Made by a program: the position numbers and the translations under genes | In this document: piece after piece, positions 36,422 to 46,841 of the stretch | Layout: every line of letters begins with the position of its first letter | How positions within the stretch are numbered: the stretch's first letter is position 1 | Assembly: GCA_017510525.1 (NCBI GenBank) | Contig: JAFWNC010000005.1 | Span: 25,253 to 89,252, forward strand | Direction: 5' to 3' | Length of the DNA stretch: 64,000 bases | DNA from: Clostridia bacterium | Lineage (GTDB): Bacteria > Bacillota > Clostridia > TANB77 > CAG-508 | Notes under the pieces: model-generated | Told to the model about the DNA's origin: nothing | Databases searched by the model: none | The model's input: only the letters and a program-made list of their open reading frames with translations

Positions 36422-38455
36422 CTATTCCAACTCTATTTTCAAAACTTCAGAAACGCTCCAAGCCTGAGCAATTGTACCACCTGGATTATATGGTGGTTTT
36501 GAATCATATACTTCAGAAATATTGCCGGCTGCACCTTCATCAAATAAAGCTTTTTTATAAGTTTTTTTCATTGAATTAATATATTTCTTATACTTTTTCT
36601 CAAGTTCTTCTTTTTTAGCTTTATCCTTTTCTGATTTGATTATAGTTTTAAATGCATCAACATATAGTCCTGCAAGCCAAGGCCATGTGATACCTTGATG
36701 ATAACTCATATCTCTTTTTACAGGATCTCCACAATACTCCCCAACATAGTCTTTTTCTTTTTTTGATAATGTAGCAATACCATATTTAGTAACTAGTTCT
36801 TTTGAAACAGTTTCAAACATTTCTTTTACAATTTCTGAAGAAGGTGATAAAACAGGATATGTTAAACTAATTGAGAACAATTGATTTGGCCTAATTTTAT
36901 CATCACCAATTACATCATATAAACACTTCTTATCTTTATTGTAAAACTTCTTTCCAAAAGCCCTTTTAACCTTAGTTGCTAATTTATTCATTTCATCTTT
37001 AAGTTCTTTATCATCAAACTTTCCAGAAAAATGTTCTAAAACTTTTAAACTATTATACCATAAGCTATTAATTTCTACAGCTTTTCCATTTCTAGGAGTA
37101 ACTACAAAATCACCTATTTTTGCGTCCATCCAAGTGATTTGAGTTTCATCTGTTCCAGCTGAAATAAGTCCATCAGTATCCATATAAATATTACTATTCT
37201 CAAAATTAATACCATTTTCAAAAGAATGAATAACATTTTTCAAAACATCATATAAGTTTTTCTTTACAAAATCATAATCTCCAGTATATTGAACATATTT
37301 CATAACTTGTTCAAATAATAAAAGAGAACTATCAACACTATTATATAAAGGTCTGCTATCATATCCAGAATAACCATTTGGAACAAGACCAAATTTGATA
37401 TCTTTTGTAAACATTAACAATACTTCTTTAGCAATATCAAATCTTTTTGTCTTTAATAATAAACCTTCATATGAAATCAAAGTATCTCTGCCCCAATCTA
37501 AAAACCAGTGATAACCTGCTATAATTGTATGTAATGAAAATTTAGGTCTATTTACAACAAATAAATCAGAAGCAATTACTAAGTTTTTTATAACCTCATT
37601 TTTCTCTTCATCTGTCTTAGTAAGCTTGTCCTTTTTTATTAATAAATCTGAATCCTTTATAATCTTATCTAATCTCTCTTTTTCAGATTTTAAAACCTTT
37701 TTCCCATCTAATTCTTCAATATTAGATTCTAATGAACAAATAAAAGTAAACTCTTTAGTTTCTCCCTTTTTAATCTCAATATCATATCTACCAGGAACAA
37801 CTAAATTCTCTTCAGGACAAAATCCTCTTTTCTCTTCTTGAATATAAAACATATTCTTAAAAGTATCATTTTTATGTTCAAAATATTCTCCATCTTTTAA
37901 AAACATATAAATTGGAGAAACTTTATTTCCATCAATTGTAACTCTTACCTTATTTCCATCAATATGTTCATTAACATCATATTCATGATTACAATTATCT
38001 CTATGAAAATCTCTATAATTCATTATTGGTGCTAATTTAAATACAATATCTTTATCAGTTTTCACTTTATAATAAACACATACTGTATTCTGACCATAAA
38101 CCATAACTACCTGTTTTTTTACTTGAACTCCATCTACTTTATAATTGAAAATCGGATTATACTCTTTTTCGAAACTCTCTAAATTCTTATATCCTTCGGA
38201 AATATAATTCTTACAAATATTTGTATATAGTATTTCTTCTTTATTCTGATTCATAAAATAAATAGATTCATCAACTTTAGATAAAATAATAAATCGTCTA
38301 CCTGGTGGCATAAGAGGCGCAACTAATAGTCCATGATATTTTCTTGTATTTGTCCCTAAAACAGAACTACTAGAATATCCCCCTATTCCATTTCCTATAA
38401 TCCATTCTCTCTCTAATCCTTCTTCTAAATTCAAGTTCTTCTTTGGTATCTTCAT
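36422..38455 (-). CDS. Amylo-alpha-1,6-glucosidase, glycogen debranching enzyme
   Basis: 677 residues. N-terminal domain EWIIGNGIGGYSSSSVLGTNTRKYHGLLVAP and C-terminal (alpha/alpha)6 GDE domain with GYHWFLDWGRDTLISYEGLLL, a catalytic-type GTDETQITWMDAKIGDFVVTPRNGKAVEINSLWYN and MSYHQGITWPWLAGLY. It hydrolyses the alpha-1,6 branch residue of glycogen or starch-like polymers. Cytoplasmic, no signal peptide. No glycogen-synthesis genes lie next to it. Confidence 0.93.
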   Translation of the reverse strand: MKIPKKNLNLEEGLEREWIIGNGIGGYSSSSVLGTNTRKYHGLLVAPLMPPGRRFIILSKVDESIYFMNQNKEEILYTNICKNYISEGYKNLESFEKEYNPIFNYKVDGVQVKKQVVMVYGQNTVCVYYKVKTDKDIVFKLAPIMNYRDFHRDNCNHEYDVNEHIDGNKVRVTIDGNKVSPIYMFLKDGEYFEHKNDTFKNMFYIQEEKRGFCPEENLVVPGRYDIEIKKGETKEFTFICSLESNIEELDGKKVLKSEKERLDKIIKDSDLLIKKDKLTKTDEEKNEVIKNLVIASDLFVVNRPKFSLHTIIAGYHWFLDWGRDTLISYEGLLLKTKRFDIAKEVLLMFTKDIKFGLVPNGYSGYDSRPLYNSVDSSLLLFEQVMKYVQYTGDYDFVKKNLYDVLKNVIHSFENGINFENSNIYMDTDGLISAGTDETQITWMDAKIGDFVVTPRNGKAVEINSLWYNSLKVLEHFSGKFDDKELKDEMNKLATKVKRAFGKKFYNKDKKCLYDVIGDDKIRPNQLFSISLTYPVLSPSSEIVKEMFETVSKELVTKYGIATLSKKEKDYVGEYCGDPVKRDMSYHQGITWPWLAGLYVDAFKTIIKSEKDKAKKEELEKKYKKYINSMKKTYKKALFDEGAAGNISEVYDSKPPYNPGGTIAQAWSVSEVLKIELE

Positions 38456-38472
38456 ATTCTTTTTCCTCTCTT

Positions 38473-40020
38473 TTATTTATTTTTATCTAATCTTTCCATT
38501 CTTTTTAACATTTTGATATTTTCGTTTTTCTTTTCATCGCTCGTTTGTATAGAATCAATTCTATCTTTGTATTTAGAGCTAAACTTACTCTTACCTCTTC
38601 TTCTATTTCTAATTTTCTTTTGAGCTTGTTCTCTTTGCTTTATTTCATTTCTATGAGATTTATTTCTTTTTCTATTTTTCTTTTTCTCATCAGCCAAAAC
38701 ATCGTTTATAAGCATATATTGAGGAGTTGCTTTCATATCTCTAAATTTCAAATCATTTCCAATCAATTCCATTATTGTAAGAGCTATAGTATCAGGATTA
38801 TGTCTAATAAATTCACCATCAATCATTGAAAGATGTTTTTGAATAATCTTTATTCCTTTTTTATTAGCCTTAGCAATATCTTGTTCAACAATATCAGAAC
38901 CTTCTTGATTATATTTTCTAACATATTCTGGAACAATTTCACCAGTATCAGCTAAACAATAATCAATTATATCTTTTCCTGTATGTTCAAAAATAGCATC
39001 TAAATGATCTGAAATTGAATAATTATCAGTTTGTCCTGGCTCTGTCATTATATTACTAATATAAAACTTTAAAGCTTTACTTTCTTTAATAGCCTTAGAA
39101 ACGCCTTTAACTAATAAATTAGGTAAAACATTAGTATATAAACTACCAGGTCCAATAATGATTGCATCAGCATCTTGAATAGCCTCTAAAACACCTGGTG
39201 CAACTTTACAATTTGAAGGGCTAATATATATTCTATCTATTTTAGAAACCTTATCATAAACTACTTCTGGTATTTTTTCTTTACTCTCAACAATAGTACC
39301 ATCTTGAAGTTCAGCACATATAGTAATTTCATCTAAAGTTGACGGTAGAACTTTACCATTAATATTTAAAACCTCTGTACTTTTCTTAATACCTTCAGAA
39401 AGATTATCAAACATTTCGTTCATAGCAAGAAGATAAATATCACCAAACTCTAAGCCTTTTAATTTTCTATTCTTAAAGTTCCAATTCATTAATCTTTCCA
39501 TCAATTCTTCTTTATCTGATAAAGAAACTATACTTTCTTTTACATCGCCAAAAGGTAACATGTTTAAAGCTTTTCTAGAATCTGTATCAATATCTCCATA
39601 ATCAGACATTGTTACAATAGCAGTAATATTATTTGTATATTTTTTAAGTCCTCTAATAACAGTATTTAAACCTGTTCCACCACCAATAACAACTACTTTA
39701 GGTCCTTCATTATACATAGTTTTATTAAAAATTAAACTTTTCATATTTAATTGTGCATTTTCGCCTCTTTTAGTAGATGTATTATTAGCTTCAATTAATA
39801 TTTCTAAAATTCTTCTAAGCATAAAAATATTAGAAAAAACTATTATTAGGAAACCAGATATAAAGCTTCCAACAATAATCATTATATCTTTAGGTTTAAG
39901 TATTTTCTCTTCTAAAATATTTGCAATTGAAAAACAAACAAGAATAACACCAATTATTATTAATAAAATCCATCTTTTTATTTTGGTCTTAGAATTAAAC
40001 CAAGAAAAAAAACCATTCAT
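38473..40020 (-). CDS. yvcK: YvcK/CofD-like protein with N-terminal membrane segments
   Basis: 515 residues. The C-terminal 400 residues form the YvcK (GlmR) fold: KVVVIGGGTGLNTVIRGLK, TMSDYGDIDTDSR, LPFGDVKESIVSLSD, and DAIIIGPGSLYTNVLPNLLV. YvcK binds UDP-GlcNAc and directs carbon to cell-wall precursors. The N-terminus adds two membrane helices (WILLIIIGVILVCFSIANIL; DIMIIVGSFISGFLIIVFSNIFML), an extension seen in part of the family, and the C-terminus is very basic. Lies 20 bases after murB, the usual neighbourhood. Confidence 0.9.
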   Translation of the reverse strand: MNGFFSWFNSKTKIKRWILLIIIGVILVCFSIANILEEKILKPKDIMIIVGSFISGFLIIVFSNIFMLRRILEILIEANNTSTKRGENAQLNMKSLIFNKTMYNEGPKVVVIGGGTGLNTVIRGLKKYTNNITAIVTMSDYGDIDTDSRKALNMLPFGDVKESIVSLSDKEELMERLMNWNFKNRKLKGLEFGDIYLLAMNEMFDNLSEGIKKSTEVLNINGKVLPSTLDEITICAELQDGTIVESKEKIPEVVYDKVSKIDRIYISPSNCKVAPGVLEAIQDADAIIIGPGSLYTNVLPNLLVKGVSKAIKESKALKFYISNIMTEPGQTDNYSISDHLDAIFEHTGKDIIDYCLADTGEIVPEYVRKYNQEGSDIVEQDIAKANKKGIKIIQKHLSMIDGEFIRHNPDTIALTIMELIGNDLKFRDMKATPQYMLINDVLADEKKKNRKRNKSHRNEIKQREQAQKKIRNRRRGKSKFSSKYKDRIDSIQTSDEKKNENIKMLKRMERLDKNK

Positions 40021-40040
40021 TTTATATTCAACATTCCTTT

Positions 40041-40935
40041 CTAATCTCCAATAATTAAAACCTCTAATTGTAAATCTTTATTTTTCTCTTCTTTAACTCT
40101 TTTCTTAACGTACTCTATTAAATCTAAAATATCTTTAGCAGAAGCATTATCATAGTTAACAATAAAACCAGCGTGCTTTTCAGACACCATTGCTCCACCA
40201 ATTTTATAACCTTTAAGACCTACTTCATCTATAACCTTAGCAGTAATAAAATCTTCTCCTCTTTTAAAAGTACTTCCTGCATTAGGTTTATCTAATGGTT
40301 GTTTTTCTATTCGAGAATTCATATTCTCATTTCTTTTGTTTTCTATTTCTTCTTTATTTCCATATTGAACTTTAAATTTAGATTCTATAATAATCCAGTC
40401 TTTTTTTGAAAAAATACTGTCTCTATATTTAAATTCATGATCTTCATTTTTAATTTCAACTAGTTCATAGTTTTCATTTAAATATGTACTAGAAATTAAA
40501 ACATCTTTAATCTCACCACCATAAGCACCAGCATTCATTCTTACAGCACCACCAACAGTTCCAGGAATTCCAGCTGCAAATTCATAATCTTTAATTCCAT
40601 TATCAGAAGCAAATTTTGAAAGTAAAACTAATAATGTTCCTGCACCGAGCTATTATTGTATCATCTTTTAATTCTAATTTTTCAAATTTCAACTTAATAA
40701 TAGCACCTCTAAAACCATTATCAGTAACTATTAAATTTGTACCATTTCCAATAACAAATGTTTTAATTCCACATTCTTTTGCAGTTTTCAAACAGTAAAT
40801 TAATTCATCAATATTATTTACAGTAATGAAGAAATCAGCATTTCCACCAACTTTAAAAGAAATATGTTTACTCATTTCCTCATTAACTAATACTCTTTTA
40901 GGATCAATCTTTTTAGTTAAAACATCATAAAACAT
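40041..40935 (-). CDS. murB: UDP-N-acetylmuramate dehydrogenase, +1 frame break at codon 97 (CGG)
   Basis: FAD enzyme reducing UDP-GlcNAc-enolpyruvate to UDP-MurNAc, essential for peptidoglycan. N-terminal FAD domain: MSKHISFKVGGNADFF and FVIGNGTNLIV. The zero frame hits CGG at 40645-40647 and then runs IIARCRNIISFTFKICF-stop. Skipping the C yields IIAGAGTLLVLLSKFA, the conserved GAGT flavin loop, continuing into IPGTVGGAVRMNAGAYGGEI and the C-terminal domain with AGSTFKRGEDF, the usual active-site Ser. Whole span 895 bases = 3n+1. Restored length about 298, typical. An essential single-copy gene would not normally tolerate a frameshift. Confidence 0.92.
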
Positions 40936-40948
40936 ACATAATCCTCTC

Positions 40949-41398
40949 TTATTTATTTAGTCTTGTATAAAGTGTCTTACCACTCTTAGTTTCCTTCATA
41001 GTTATATTATAAACTTCACCAGTTTCATATTTTACCGCATATTCATATTTAGAATTATTAATACCTATTTCTTCAAGAGCATCCTCATCAAGTTTATACC
41101 AACCAGTTTTAACAACTGTAACATCTTTATCATCATAATCCTTTGTAATTGTATCTGATAAACTATATGGTGATTCACCAACCAAAAATTCTTTTGTTCC
41201 AGTTTTTTGATATTTAATATATTGCTCATGAACAGCAGTTGCAACCATATTAAGTTCAGAAATTAGTTTCTTATCGGTTGCAAAACCAGCATCTTGAACC
41301 GCATAGAAAATACCAACTCCAGCTAAAATTAGTAATACAATAATTGTAATAACAAGTACAAGCATCGTTACACCTTTTTCATTATTCATCTTTAGCAT
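40949..41398 (-). CDS. Type IV pilin-like protein
   Basis: 149 residues. A prepilin-type N-terminus: short basic leader ending in Gly (MLKMNNEKG) before VTMLVLVITIIVLLILAGVGIFYAVQDAG, the hydrophobic methylated helix. The rest is a small globular domain. The position +5 Glu of classical pilins is not evident. No prepilin peptidase or assembly ATPase is in the window; it may be a pseudopilin. Downstream gene is murB. Confidence 0.75.
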   Translation of the reverse strand: MLKMNNEKGVTMLVLVITIIVLLILAGVGIFYAVQDAGFATDKKLISELNMVATAVHEQYIKYQKTGTKEFLVGESPYSLSDTITKDYDDKDVTVVKTGWYKLDEDALEEIGINNSKYEYAVKYETGEVYNITMKETKSGKTLYTRLNK

Positions 41399-41413
41399 AT
41401 TAATTCTCCTTTA

Positions 41414-42640
41414 CTAATTAATATCTTTAATTTTAACATCTTTTTTATGTTCAATTTTTTCCCAAGTTGTATTAGGTCTAATCATACATTTAATATTAAT
41501 TACAATCCAAGAAGCCATGAAAACTGGGAATAATATTAATCCTTTAAGCATAGGTTTGATTTTTCTTTTATCAACAATCATAATAAATATAGCTGTTAAT
41601 ATAGGAATTATAAATGTTGAGAAGAAATACATAACATAATTTCTAATAAATTCATAAGTTGACATTCCATGAGACATATATAAAACAGTGTTAACACCAA
41701 TTAGTAAAAATGTTATTATCATCATAGGAATACCTAATATATAAAGCAACCCATCAAAATTCATTAAAGTTCTGTTTTCAATAACGCCTTTAGCTAAGTC
41801 ATTTGTATAATATTTCATACATTGCAAATGTCCAACTGTCCATCTACTTCTTTGTGTCCAACTTTGTTTAAACTTAACAGGTTGTTCATCGTAAACAATA
41901 GCATCTGTAGCCCAACCTAATTTTCTTCCTTTAGCAATGTTTTTTAAAGAAAACTCTATATCCTCAGTAAGAGTAATTGTATTCCATCCCGTTTTTTTCA
42001 CAAGATTAAAATCTACCATAAAACCAGTTCCATTAATAAGGGGAGATAATCCTAAATTATATCTAGCTAAATGATAAAATCTATTCATAGTCCAATAGAA
42101 TATAGCATATCCAGCTGAAATCCATGAATCTGTTGGATTTTTTATATCTCTATAACCTTGAACAACTTGTTCACCTTGACATAGTTTTTTATTCATAGCA
42201 TTTAAAAAATTCTTATCAACAACATTATCAGCATCAAAAACACAAAAGGCATCATAGTCAGCATCTTTTTCAATCATTTGACTTAGGAACCATTGCATAG
42301 CATAACCTTTAGTCTTTTTAGTAGGATCAGTTCTCACATAAACAATAGCTCCTTTATCCTCAGCAATCTTTTTCGTATCATCATTACAATTGTCTGCAAT
42401 AACATAAATATCAAACAGCTCCTTGGGGTAATCTTGTTCTTTTAAACTATCAATAAGATTCCCTACAACAGCCTCTTCATTATGAGCAGGTATAATAGCC
42501 ATGAATTTATGTTTTTTATTTTTTAATAAAGGTTTTTCTTTAAACTTTATTAATGCACAAGCACTAATAATTAATTGATATAACCAAAAAACTATAATAA
42601 TCCATACTAAAGCTTGTTGAAGTATATACAAATATTTCAT
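41414..42640 (-). CDS. Membrane glycosyltransferase family 2, processive type
   Basis: 408 residues. N-terminal membrane helix, then a GT2 domain with IIPAHNEEAVVG, the DxD motif FDADN, TEDIEF and QRSRW (the Q(R/Q)xRW motif of processive synthases such as cellulose or poly-GlcNAc synthases), and two or three C-terminal membrane helices. Its product is probably an exported polysaccharide, or lipid-linked sugar. It lies 15 bases upstream of the pilin-like gene. Confidence 0.88.
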   Translation of the reverse strand: MKYLYILQQALVWIIIVFWLYQLIISACALIKFKEKPLLKNKKHKFMAIIPAHNEEAVVGNLIDSLKEQDYPKELFDIYVIADNCNDDTKKIAEDKGAIVYVRTDPTKKTKGYAMQWFLSQMIEKDADYDAFCVFDADNVVDKNFLNAMNKKLCQGEQVVQGYRDIKNPTDSWISAGYAIFYWTMNRFYHLARYNLGLSPLINGTGFMVDFNLVKKTGWNTITLTEDIEFSLKNIAKGRKLGWATDAIVYDEQPVKFKQSWTQRSRWTVGHLQCMKYYTNDLAKGVIENRTLMNFDGLLYILGIPMMIITFLLIGVNTVLYMSHGMSTYEFIRNYVMYFFSTFIIPILTAIFIMIVDKRKIKPMLKGLILFPVFMASWIVINIKCMIRPNTTWEKIEHKKDVKIKDIN

Positions 42641-42699
42641 ATCTTACCTCTCTTCTTTATTCTAAATACAATTCTCCAAAGAACATTTTCGAAGCTCAC

Positions 42700-42722
42700 G
42701 GACGACCAATGGTCGCCCCTAC
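42700..42722 (-). repeat. GTAGGGGC palindromic repeat
   Basis: Minus-strand GTAGGGGCGACCATTGGTCG, the same core as the copy at 14905; between pnp and the GT2 gene. Confidence 0.75.
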
Positions 42723-42736
42723 ATCAATCTAAATCA

Positions 42737-44881
42737 TTATTCTTCAGAAGAACATTTTTCGCCGTCTTCGCTCTTCTCTTCATTCTCCTCATTAAATCTC
42801 ATAGTTAAATTAATTCTTCCTTGATTATCAATATCAATAACTTTAACAGTTACATCTTCACCAACAACCAAATAATCCTCTACTTTTTCTACTCTTTCTT
42901 TTGAAATCTTAGAAATATGAACTAATCCCTCTTTTCCACCTGGAAGAGCAACGAATGCACCAAAAGTAGCTATTTTTGAAACAACACCTTTATAAATTTG
43001 TCCTGCTTCAATTTCAGTTGTAATTTCTTTGATAATTGCTAAAGCCATCTCAGCTTTTTCTTGGTCATTTGAATATATAAAGATTTGTCCATCTTCTTCA
43101 ATATCAATCTTAACACCAGTTTCTTCAATGATTTTATTAATCATCTTTCCACCAGGTCCGATAACATCTTTAATCTTATCAACATCAATAGTTGTTGTAA
43201 CAATTCTAGGAGCATATTTTGAAACTTCAGCTCTTGGTTTATCAATTTGTTTTAACATTATTTCATCTAAAATATACTTTCTAGCATTTTTAGTTCTCTC
43301 AAAAGCTTCTGCGATAATATCATAAGATAATCCATCAACTTTAATATCAACTTGAATAGCTGTTATACCCTTTTCAGTTCCACCAACTTTGAAATCCATA
43401 TCTCCGAAGAAATCTTCTATTCCTTGGATATCTGTAAGCATTACATAATTTGAATCATCATTTGGATCTGTAACTAAACCAGTAGAAATACCAGCAACTG
43501 GTCTCTTAATTGGAACACCAGCATCCATTAAAGCTAAAGTACTTCCACAAATACTAGCTTGAGAAGTTGAACCATTAGAACTTAAAACCTCAGATACAAC
43601 TCTTATAGCATAAGGAAATTCTTCTTTACTTGGAATTACAGGAACAAGAGCTTTTTCAGCTAAAGCACCATGACCAACCTCTCTTCTTCCAGGTCCTCTA
43701 GAAGGTCTAGCCTCTCCTACACTATATGATGGGAAATTATAATGATGCATATATCTTTTAGAAGTTTCTTCATCAATACCATCTAATGATTGTTCTTCAC
43801 TCATCATTCCTAAAGTTGCAACAGATAATACTTGAGTTTGTCCTCTAGTAAACATTCCGCTACCATGAACTCTAGGAAGTAATCCAACCTCACATGATAA
43901 AGGTCTAATTTCATCTAAAGCTCTACCATCAACTCTTTTATGTTCATTAAATATCATTTCTCTAACAACTTTTTTCTCTAATTTATAGAAAGCTTCTCCT
44001 AAATTAGCAATTTTTTCTTCAGCCTCATCACCATATTTTTCAGTTAAATATTCTTTGATTTCTTCTTGAAGTTTTGCCATATTAGCGTCAACAACAGCTT
44101 TATCTACATTTTGAACATCAGATTTTACTCTATCTTTAAATTCTCTTTCAATTTCTTCAAATAAATCATGATCAACATCAAAAGATTTATATTCAAATTT
44201 TTGTTTACCAATTTCAGCTTTAATATCAGAAATAAAATCACAAATCTTTTTAATTTCAACATGAGCTGTTTTAATAGCCTCTAACATTTTCTCTTCAGAA
44301 ATTTCATTAGCACCAGCTTCAATCATTGCAATTTTATCTTTAGTTCCTGCAACAGTTAAAGTTAAATCAGAAACTTCTCTTTGAGCAACTGTTGGATTAA
44401 TAATAATTTCACCATCAACAATTCCAACATTAACAGCAGCTGTTGGTCCACCAAAAGGAATATCAGAAATTGATAATGCAGCTGAAGCACCAATCATAGC
44501 TGCAACCTCTGGTGAATTATCAGGATCTACTGATAATACAGTAGCTACAACACATACATCATTTCTAAAATCTTTTGGAAATAATGGTCTAAGTGGTCTA
44601 TCAATAGCTCTTGAAGTTAATATAGCTTTATCAGCTGGTTTACCTTCTCTTTTTAAATAACTTCCTGGAATTTTTCCAACTGAATATAGTTTTTCTTCAA
44701 AATCTACTGATAATGGGAAAAAGTCAATTCCGTCCTTTGGCTCTTTAGAAGCTGTAACATTAACAATTACAACTGTATCGCCATAACGTACTAATACACT
44801 TCCATTAGCTAGTCCAGCCATCTTTCCAGTTTCAAATACTAATTTTCTACCTGCAAGTTCTGTTTCATAAGTTTTAAACAT
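42737..44881 (-). CDS. pnp: Polyribonucleotide nucleotidyltransferase
   Basis: 3'-5' phosphorolytic exoribonuclease of mRNA decay. 714 residues: two RNase PH domains (residues 1 to about 550; GVGEARPSRGPGRREVGHGALAEKAL in the second), a KH domain (IKDVIGPGGKMINKIIEETGVKIDI, about 555-615) and an S1 domain (GQIYKGVVSKIATFGAFVALPGGKEGLVHISKIS). ATG 44881 with GGAGG 10 bases upstream gives the canonical start MFKTYETELAGR. Follows rpsO as usual. Confidence 0.97.
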   Translation of the reverse strand: MFKTYETELAGRKLVFETGKMAGLANGSVLVRYGDTVVIVNVTASKEPKDGIDFFPLSVDFEEKLYSVGKIPGSYLKREGKPADKAILTSRAIDRPLRPLFPKDFRNDVCVVATVLSVDPDNSPEVAAMIGASAALSISDIPFGGPTAAVNVGIVDGEIIINPTVAQREVSDLTLTVAGTKDKIAMIEAGANEISEEKMLEAIKTAHVEIKKICDFISDIKAEIGKQKFEYKSFDVDHDLFEEIEREFKDRVKSDVQNVDKAVVDANMAKLQEEIKEYLTEKYGDEAEEKIANLGEAFYKLEKKVVREMIFNEHKRVDGRALDEIRPLSCEVGLLPRVHGSGMFTRGQTQVLSVATLGMMSEEQSLDGIDEETSKRYMHHYNFPSYSVGEARPSRGPGRREVGHGALAEKALVPVIPSKEEFPYAIRVVSEVLSSNGSTSQASICGSTLALMDAGVPIKRPVAGISTGLVTDPNDDSNYVMLTDIQGIEDFFGDMDFKVGGTEKGITAIQVDIKVDGLSYDIIAEAFERTKNARKYILDEIMLKQIDKPRAEVSKYAPRIVTTTIDVDKIKDVIGPGGKMINKIIEETGVKIDIEEDGQIFIYSNDQEKAEMALAIIKEITTEIEAGQIYKGVVSKIATFGAFVALPGGKEGLVHISKISKERVEKVEDYLVVGEDVTVKVIDIDNQGRINLTMRFNEENEEKSEDGEKCSSEE

Positions 44882-44924
44882 AATAAAAATACCTCCTAAT
44901 TCTTTTCGAACAAGTGCAGAAATC

Positions 44925-44959
44925 AGATTTAAAGAAATACCTAATATTTCCTTAAATCT
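44925..44959 (-). promoter_or_regulatory. Stem-loop in the pnp leader
   Basis: AGATTTAAAGAAATA pairs with TATTTCCTTAAATCT across a CCTA loop, 44 bases before the pnp start. In other bacteria the pnp leader hairpin is an RNase III site used for autoregulation; a similar role here is inference. Confidence 0.45.
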
Positions 44960-44995
44960 AACATCTAACACTAATCCGAAATTTAAATATTATTT

Positions 44996-45023
44996 GTAGG
45001 TGCGACATCGTCGTCGCCCCTAC
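44996..45023. repeat. Doubly GTAG-ended palindromic repeat
   Basis: GTAGGTGCGACATCGTCGTC...GCCCCTAC has the GTAG end on both sides. Located between rpsO and pnp. Confidence 0.75.
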
Positions 45024-45024
45024 A

Positions 45025-45050
45025 ATAAAAGCGTAGCCCATAGCCACGCC
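45025..45050 (-). terminator. Weak terminator after rpsO
   Basis: Minus strand GCGTGGC / GCTACGC stem (one G-U) followed by TTTTATT. It may give partial termination before pnp. Confidence 0.5.
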
Positions 45051-45055
45051 TTCGA

Positions 45056-45319
45056 TTATTTTCTTAAAGATAATTTTTGAGCTATATCTCTATATCTTTG
45101 AATGTCTTTTTTAGCTAAATAGTTTAAAAGATTACGTCTCTTACCAACCATTTTTAAAAGACCTCTTCTAGAGTGATTATCTTTTTTGTGAACCTTTAAG
45201 TGTTCAGTTAATTCTGTAATTCTTTCAGTTAAAAGAGCAATTTGAACTTCTGGAGAACCAGTATCATTTTCATCTCTTTTATAAGTATTGATAATCTCTT
45301 GTTTTCTTTCCTTTGTCAT
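45056..45319 (-). CDS. rpsO: 30S ribosomal protein S15
   Basis: 87 residues, normal length: [66 protein letters not shown]. Binds 16S rRNA at the h20-h22 junction. ATG 45319 follows GGAGGCG; longer frames are upstream noise. Confidence 0.98.
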   Translation of the reverse strand: MTKERKQEIINTYKRDENDTGSPEVQIALLTERITELTEHLKVHKKDNHSRRGLLKMVGKRRNLLNYLAKKDIQRYRDIAQKLSLRK

Positions 45320-45458
45320 AAAATATCGCCTCCTCACATATTTTATTAATTCACCATAAACTGAGGAAAAGTAGCGCTTCAATCCTTTTTCTAAGTAAAT
45401 GGTATATTTTAACACCATTATTTTACTATATAATCACCAAAAAATCAATACTTAAAGC

Positions 45459-45490
45459 AAAAAAACGTGGAAAAAATCTCCACGTTTTTT
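45459..45490 (-). terminator. Terminator of clpX
   Basis: AAAAACGTGG / CCACGTTTTT stem, 9-base loop, then T-run; the clpX stop is at 45498. Confidence 0.8.
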
Positions 45491-45497
45491 ATATATT

Positions 45498-46805
45498 CTA
45501 TGCTGTTTCAGATTTATCTATTTTCTTTTTACTTTTTTTGTTTTTAACTTGATGTTTTACTGGTTTCTTATTTTCATCAATTATAACTTCAGGCTTTTCA
45601 TGTTTTTCTACTGTATCAGCAGTTATAATGCACTTCGCAATTTTCTCATTACTAGGAATATCATACATTACATCTCTCATAATTTCTTCAATTATAGAAC
45701 GCAAACCTCTAGCACCAGTATTTCTCTCTAAAGCCTTATCAACTATCTTTTCAAGAGCTTCTTGTTTAAATTCAAGTTCTACTCCATCTAATTCTACTAA
45801 TTTCTTATATTGTTTAACTAGTGAATTCTTTGGCTTAGTAACAATCTCAATCAAAGCTTCTTTTGTAAGTTCATCTAATGTAGCAACAATTGGTAATCTT
45901 CCTACAAATTCTGGAATCATTCCAAATTTTAATAAATCTTGAGGTAATAATTCTTTAAATACCTCTGTTCTACTTCTATTTTTCTTACTTTCTATTTCAG
46001 CTCCAAAACCAATAGATTTCTTTCCAGTTCTATCTTCTATAATCTTTTCAATTCCTTCAAAAGCTCCACCGCAAATAAATAAAATATTTTCAGTGTTTAT
46101 TTGAATAAACTCTTGATGTGGATGTTTTCTTCCACCTTGAGGTGGAACAGACGCAGTTGTTCCTTCAATAATCTTAAGTAAGGCTTGTTGAACGCCTTCA
46201 CCGCTTACATCTCTTGTTATTGAAGGGTTTTCAGACTTTCTTGAAATCTTATCAATTTCATCTATATAAATAATACCTTTTTCAGCTTTTTCAACATCAA
46301 AATCAGCAGCTTGAATTAATCTTAAAAGAATGTTCTCAACATCTTCACCAACATATCCAGCCTCTGTAAGAGTTGTTGCATCAGCAATTGCAAAAGGAAC
46401 ATTTAAAACTTTTGCCAATGTTTGAGCAAGCAATGTTTTACCACATCCTGTAGGACCTAGTAGTAAAATATTACTCTTTTGAATTTCAACATCTTGAGTA
46501 AGCTCTAAATTATTAATTCTTTTATAATGATTGTAAACAGCAACAGATAAAGTCTTTTTAGCCTCTTCCTGTCCTATTACATATTCATCTAAAACACTTT
46601 TTATCTCAGCAGGAGTTGGTATTTTTTGTTCTTCAACAATTTCTACCTCATCATCTTCAAATACTTCATCTTCAATAATTTCTTGGCAAACAAGAACACA
46701 TTCATCACAAATATATGCTCCTGGTCCAGCAATTATTTTTTTAACACTCTCTTGTGGCTTACCACAAAAAGAGCATTTAACAAATTTATCTTTACTATTT
46801 GGCAT
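45498..46805 (-). CDS. clpX: ATP-dependent Clp protease ATP-binding subunit ClpX
   Basis: AAA+ unfoldase feeding ClpP. 435 residues. N-terminal zinc-binding domain ([27 protein letters not shown], four Cys), Walker [11 protein letters not shown] (about 115), Walker [23 protein letters not shown] pore loop, and IGFGAE, the IGF loop that docks to ClpP. A basic C-terminal tail. Encoded after clpP as in most Firmicutes. Confidence 0.98.
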   Translation of the reverse strand: MPNSKDKFVKCSFCGKPQESVKKIIAGPGAYICDECVLVCQEIIEDEVFEDDEVEIVEEQKIPTPAEIKSVLDEYVIGQEEAKKTLSVAVYNHYKRINNLELTQDVEIQKSNILLLGPTGCGKTLLAQTLAKVLNVPFAIADATTLTEAGYVGEDVENILLRLIQAADFDVEKAEKGIIYIDEIDKISRKSENPSITRDVSGEGVQQALLKIIEGTTASVPPQGGRKHPHQEFIQINTENILFICGGAFEGIEKIIEDRTGKKSIGFGAEIESKKNRSRTEVFKELLPQDLLKFGMIPEFVGRLPIVATLDELTKEALIEIVTKPKNSLVKQYKKLVELDGVELEFKQEALEKIVDKALERNTGARGLRSIIEEIMRDVMYDIPSNEKIAKCIITADTVEKHEKPEVIIDENKKPVKHQVKNKKSKKKIDKSETA

Positions 46806-46841
46806 ATAAACACCTCTTTACATTCATAGTTTTTCTTTTGC

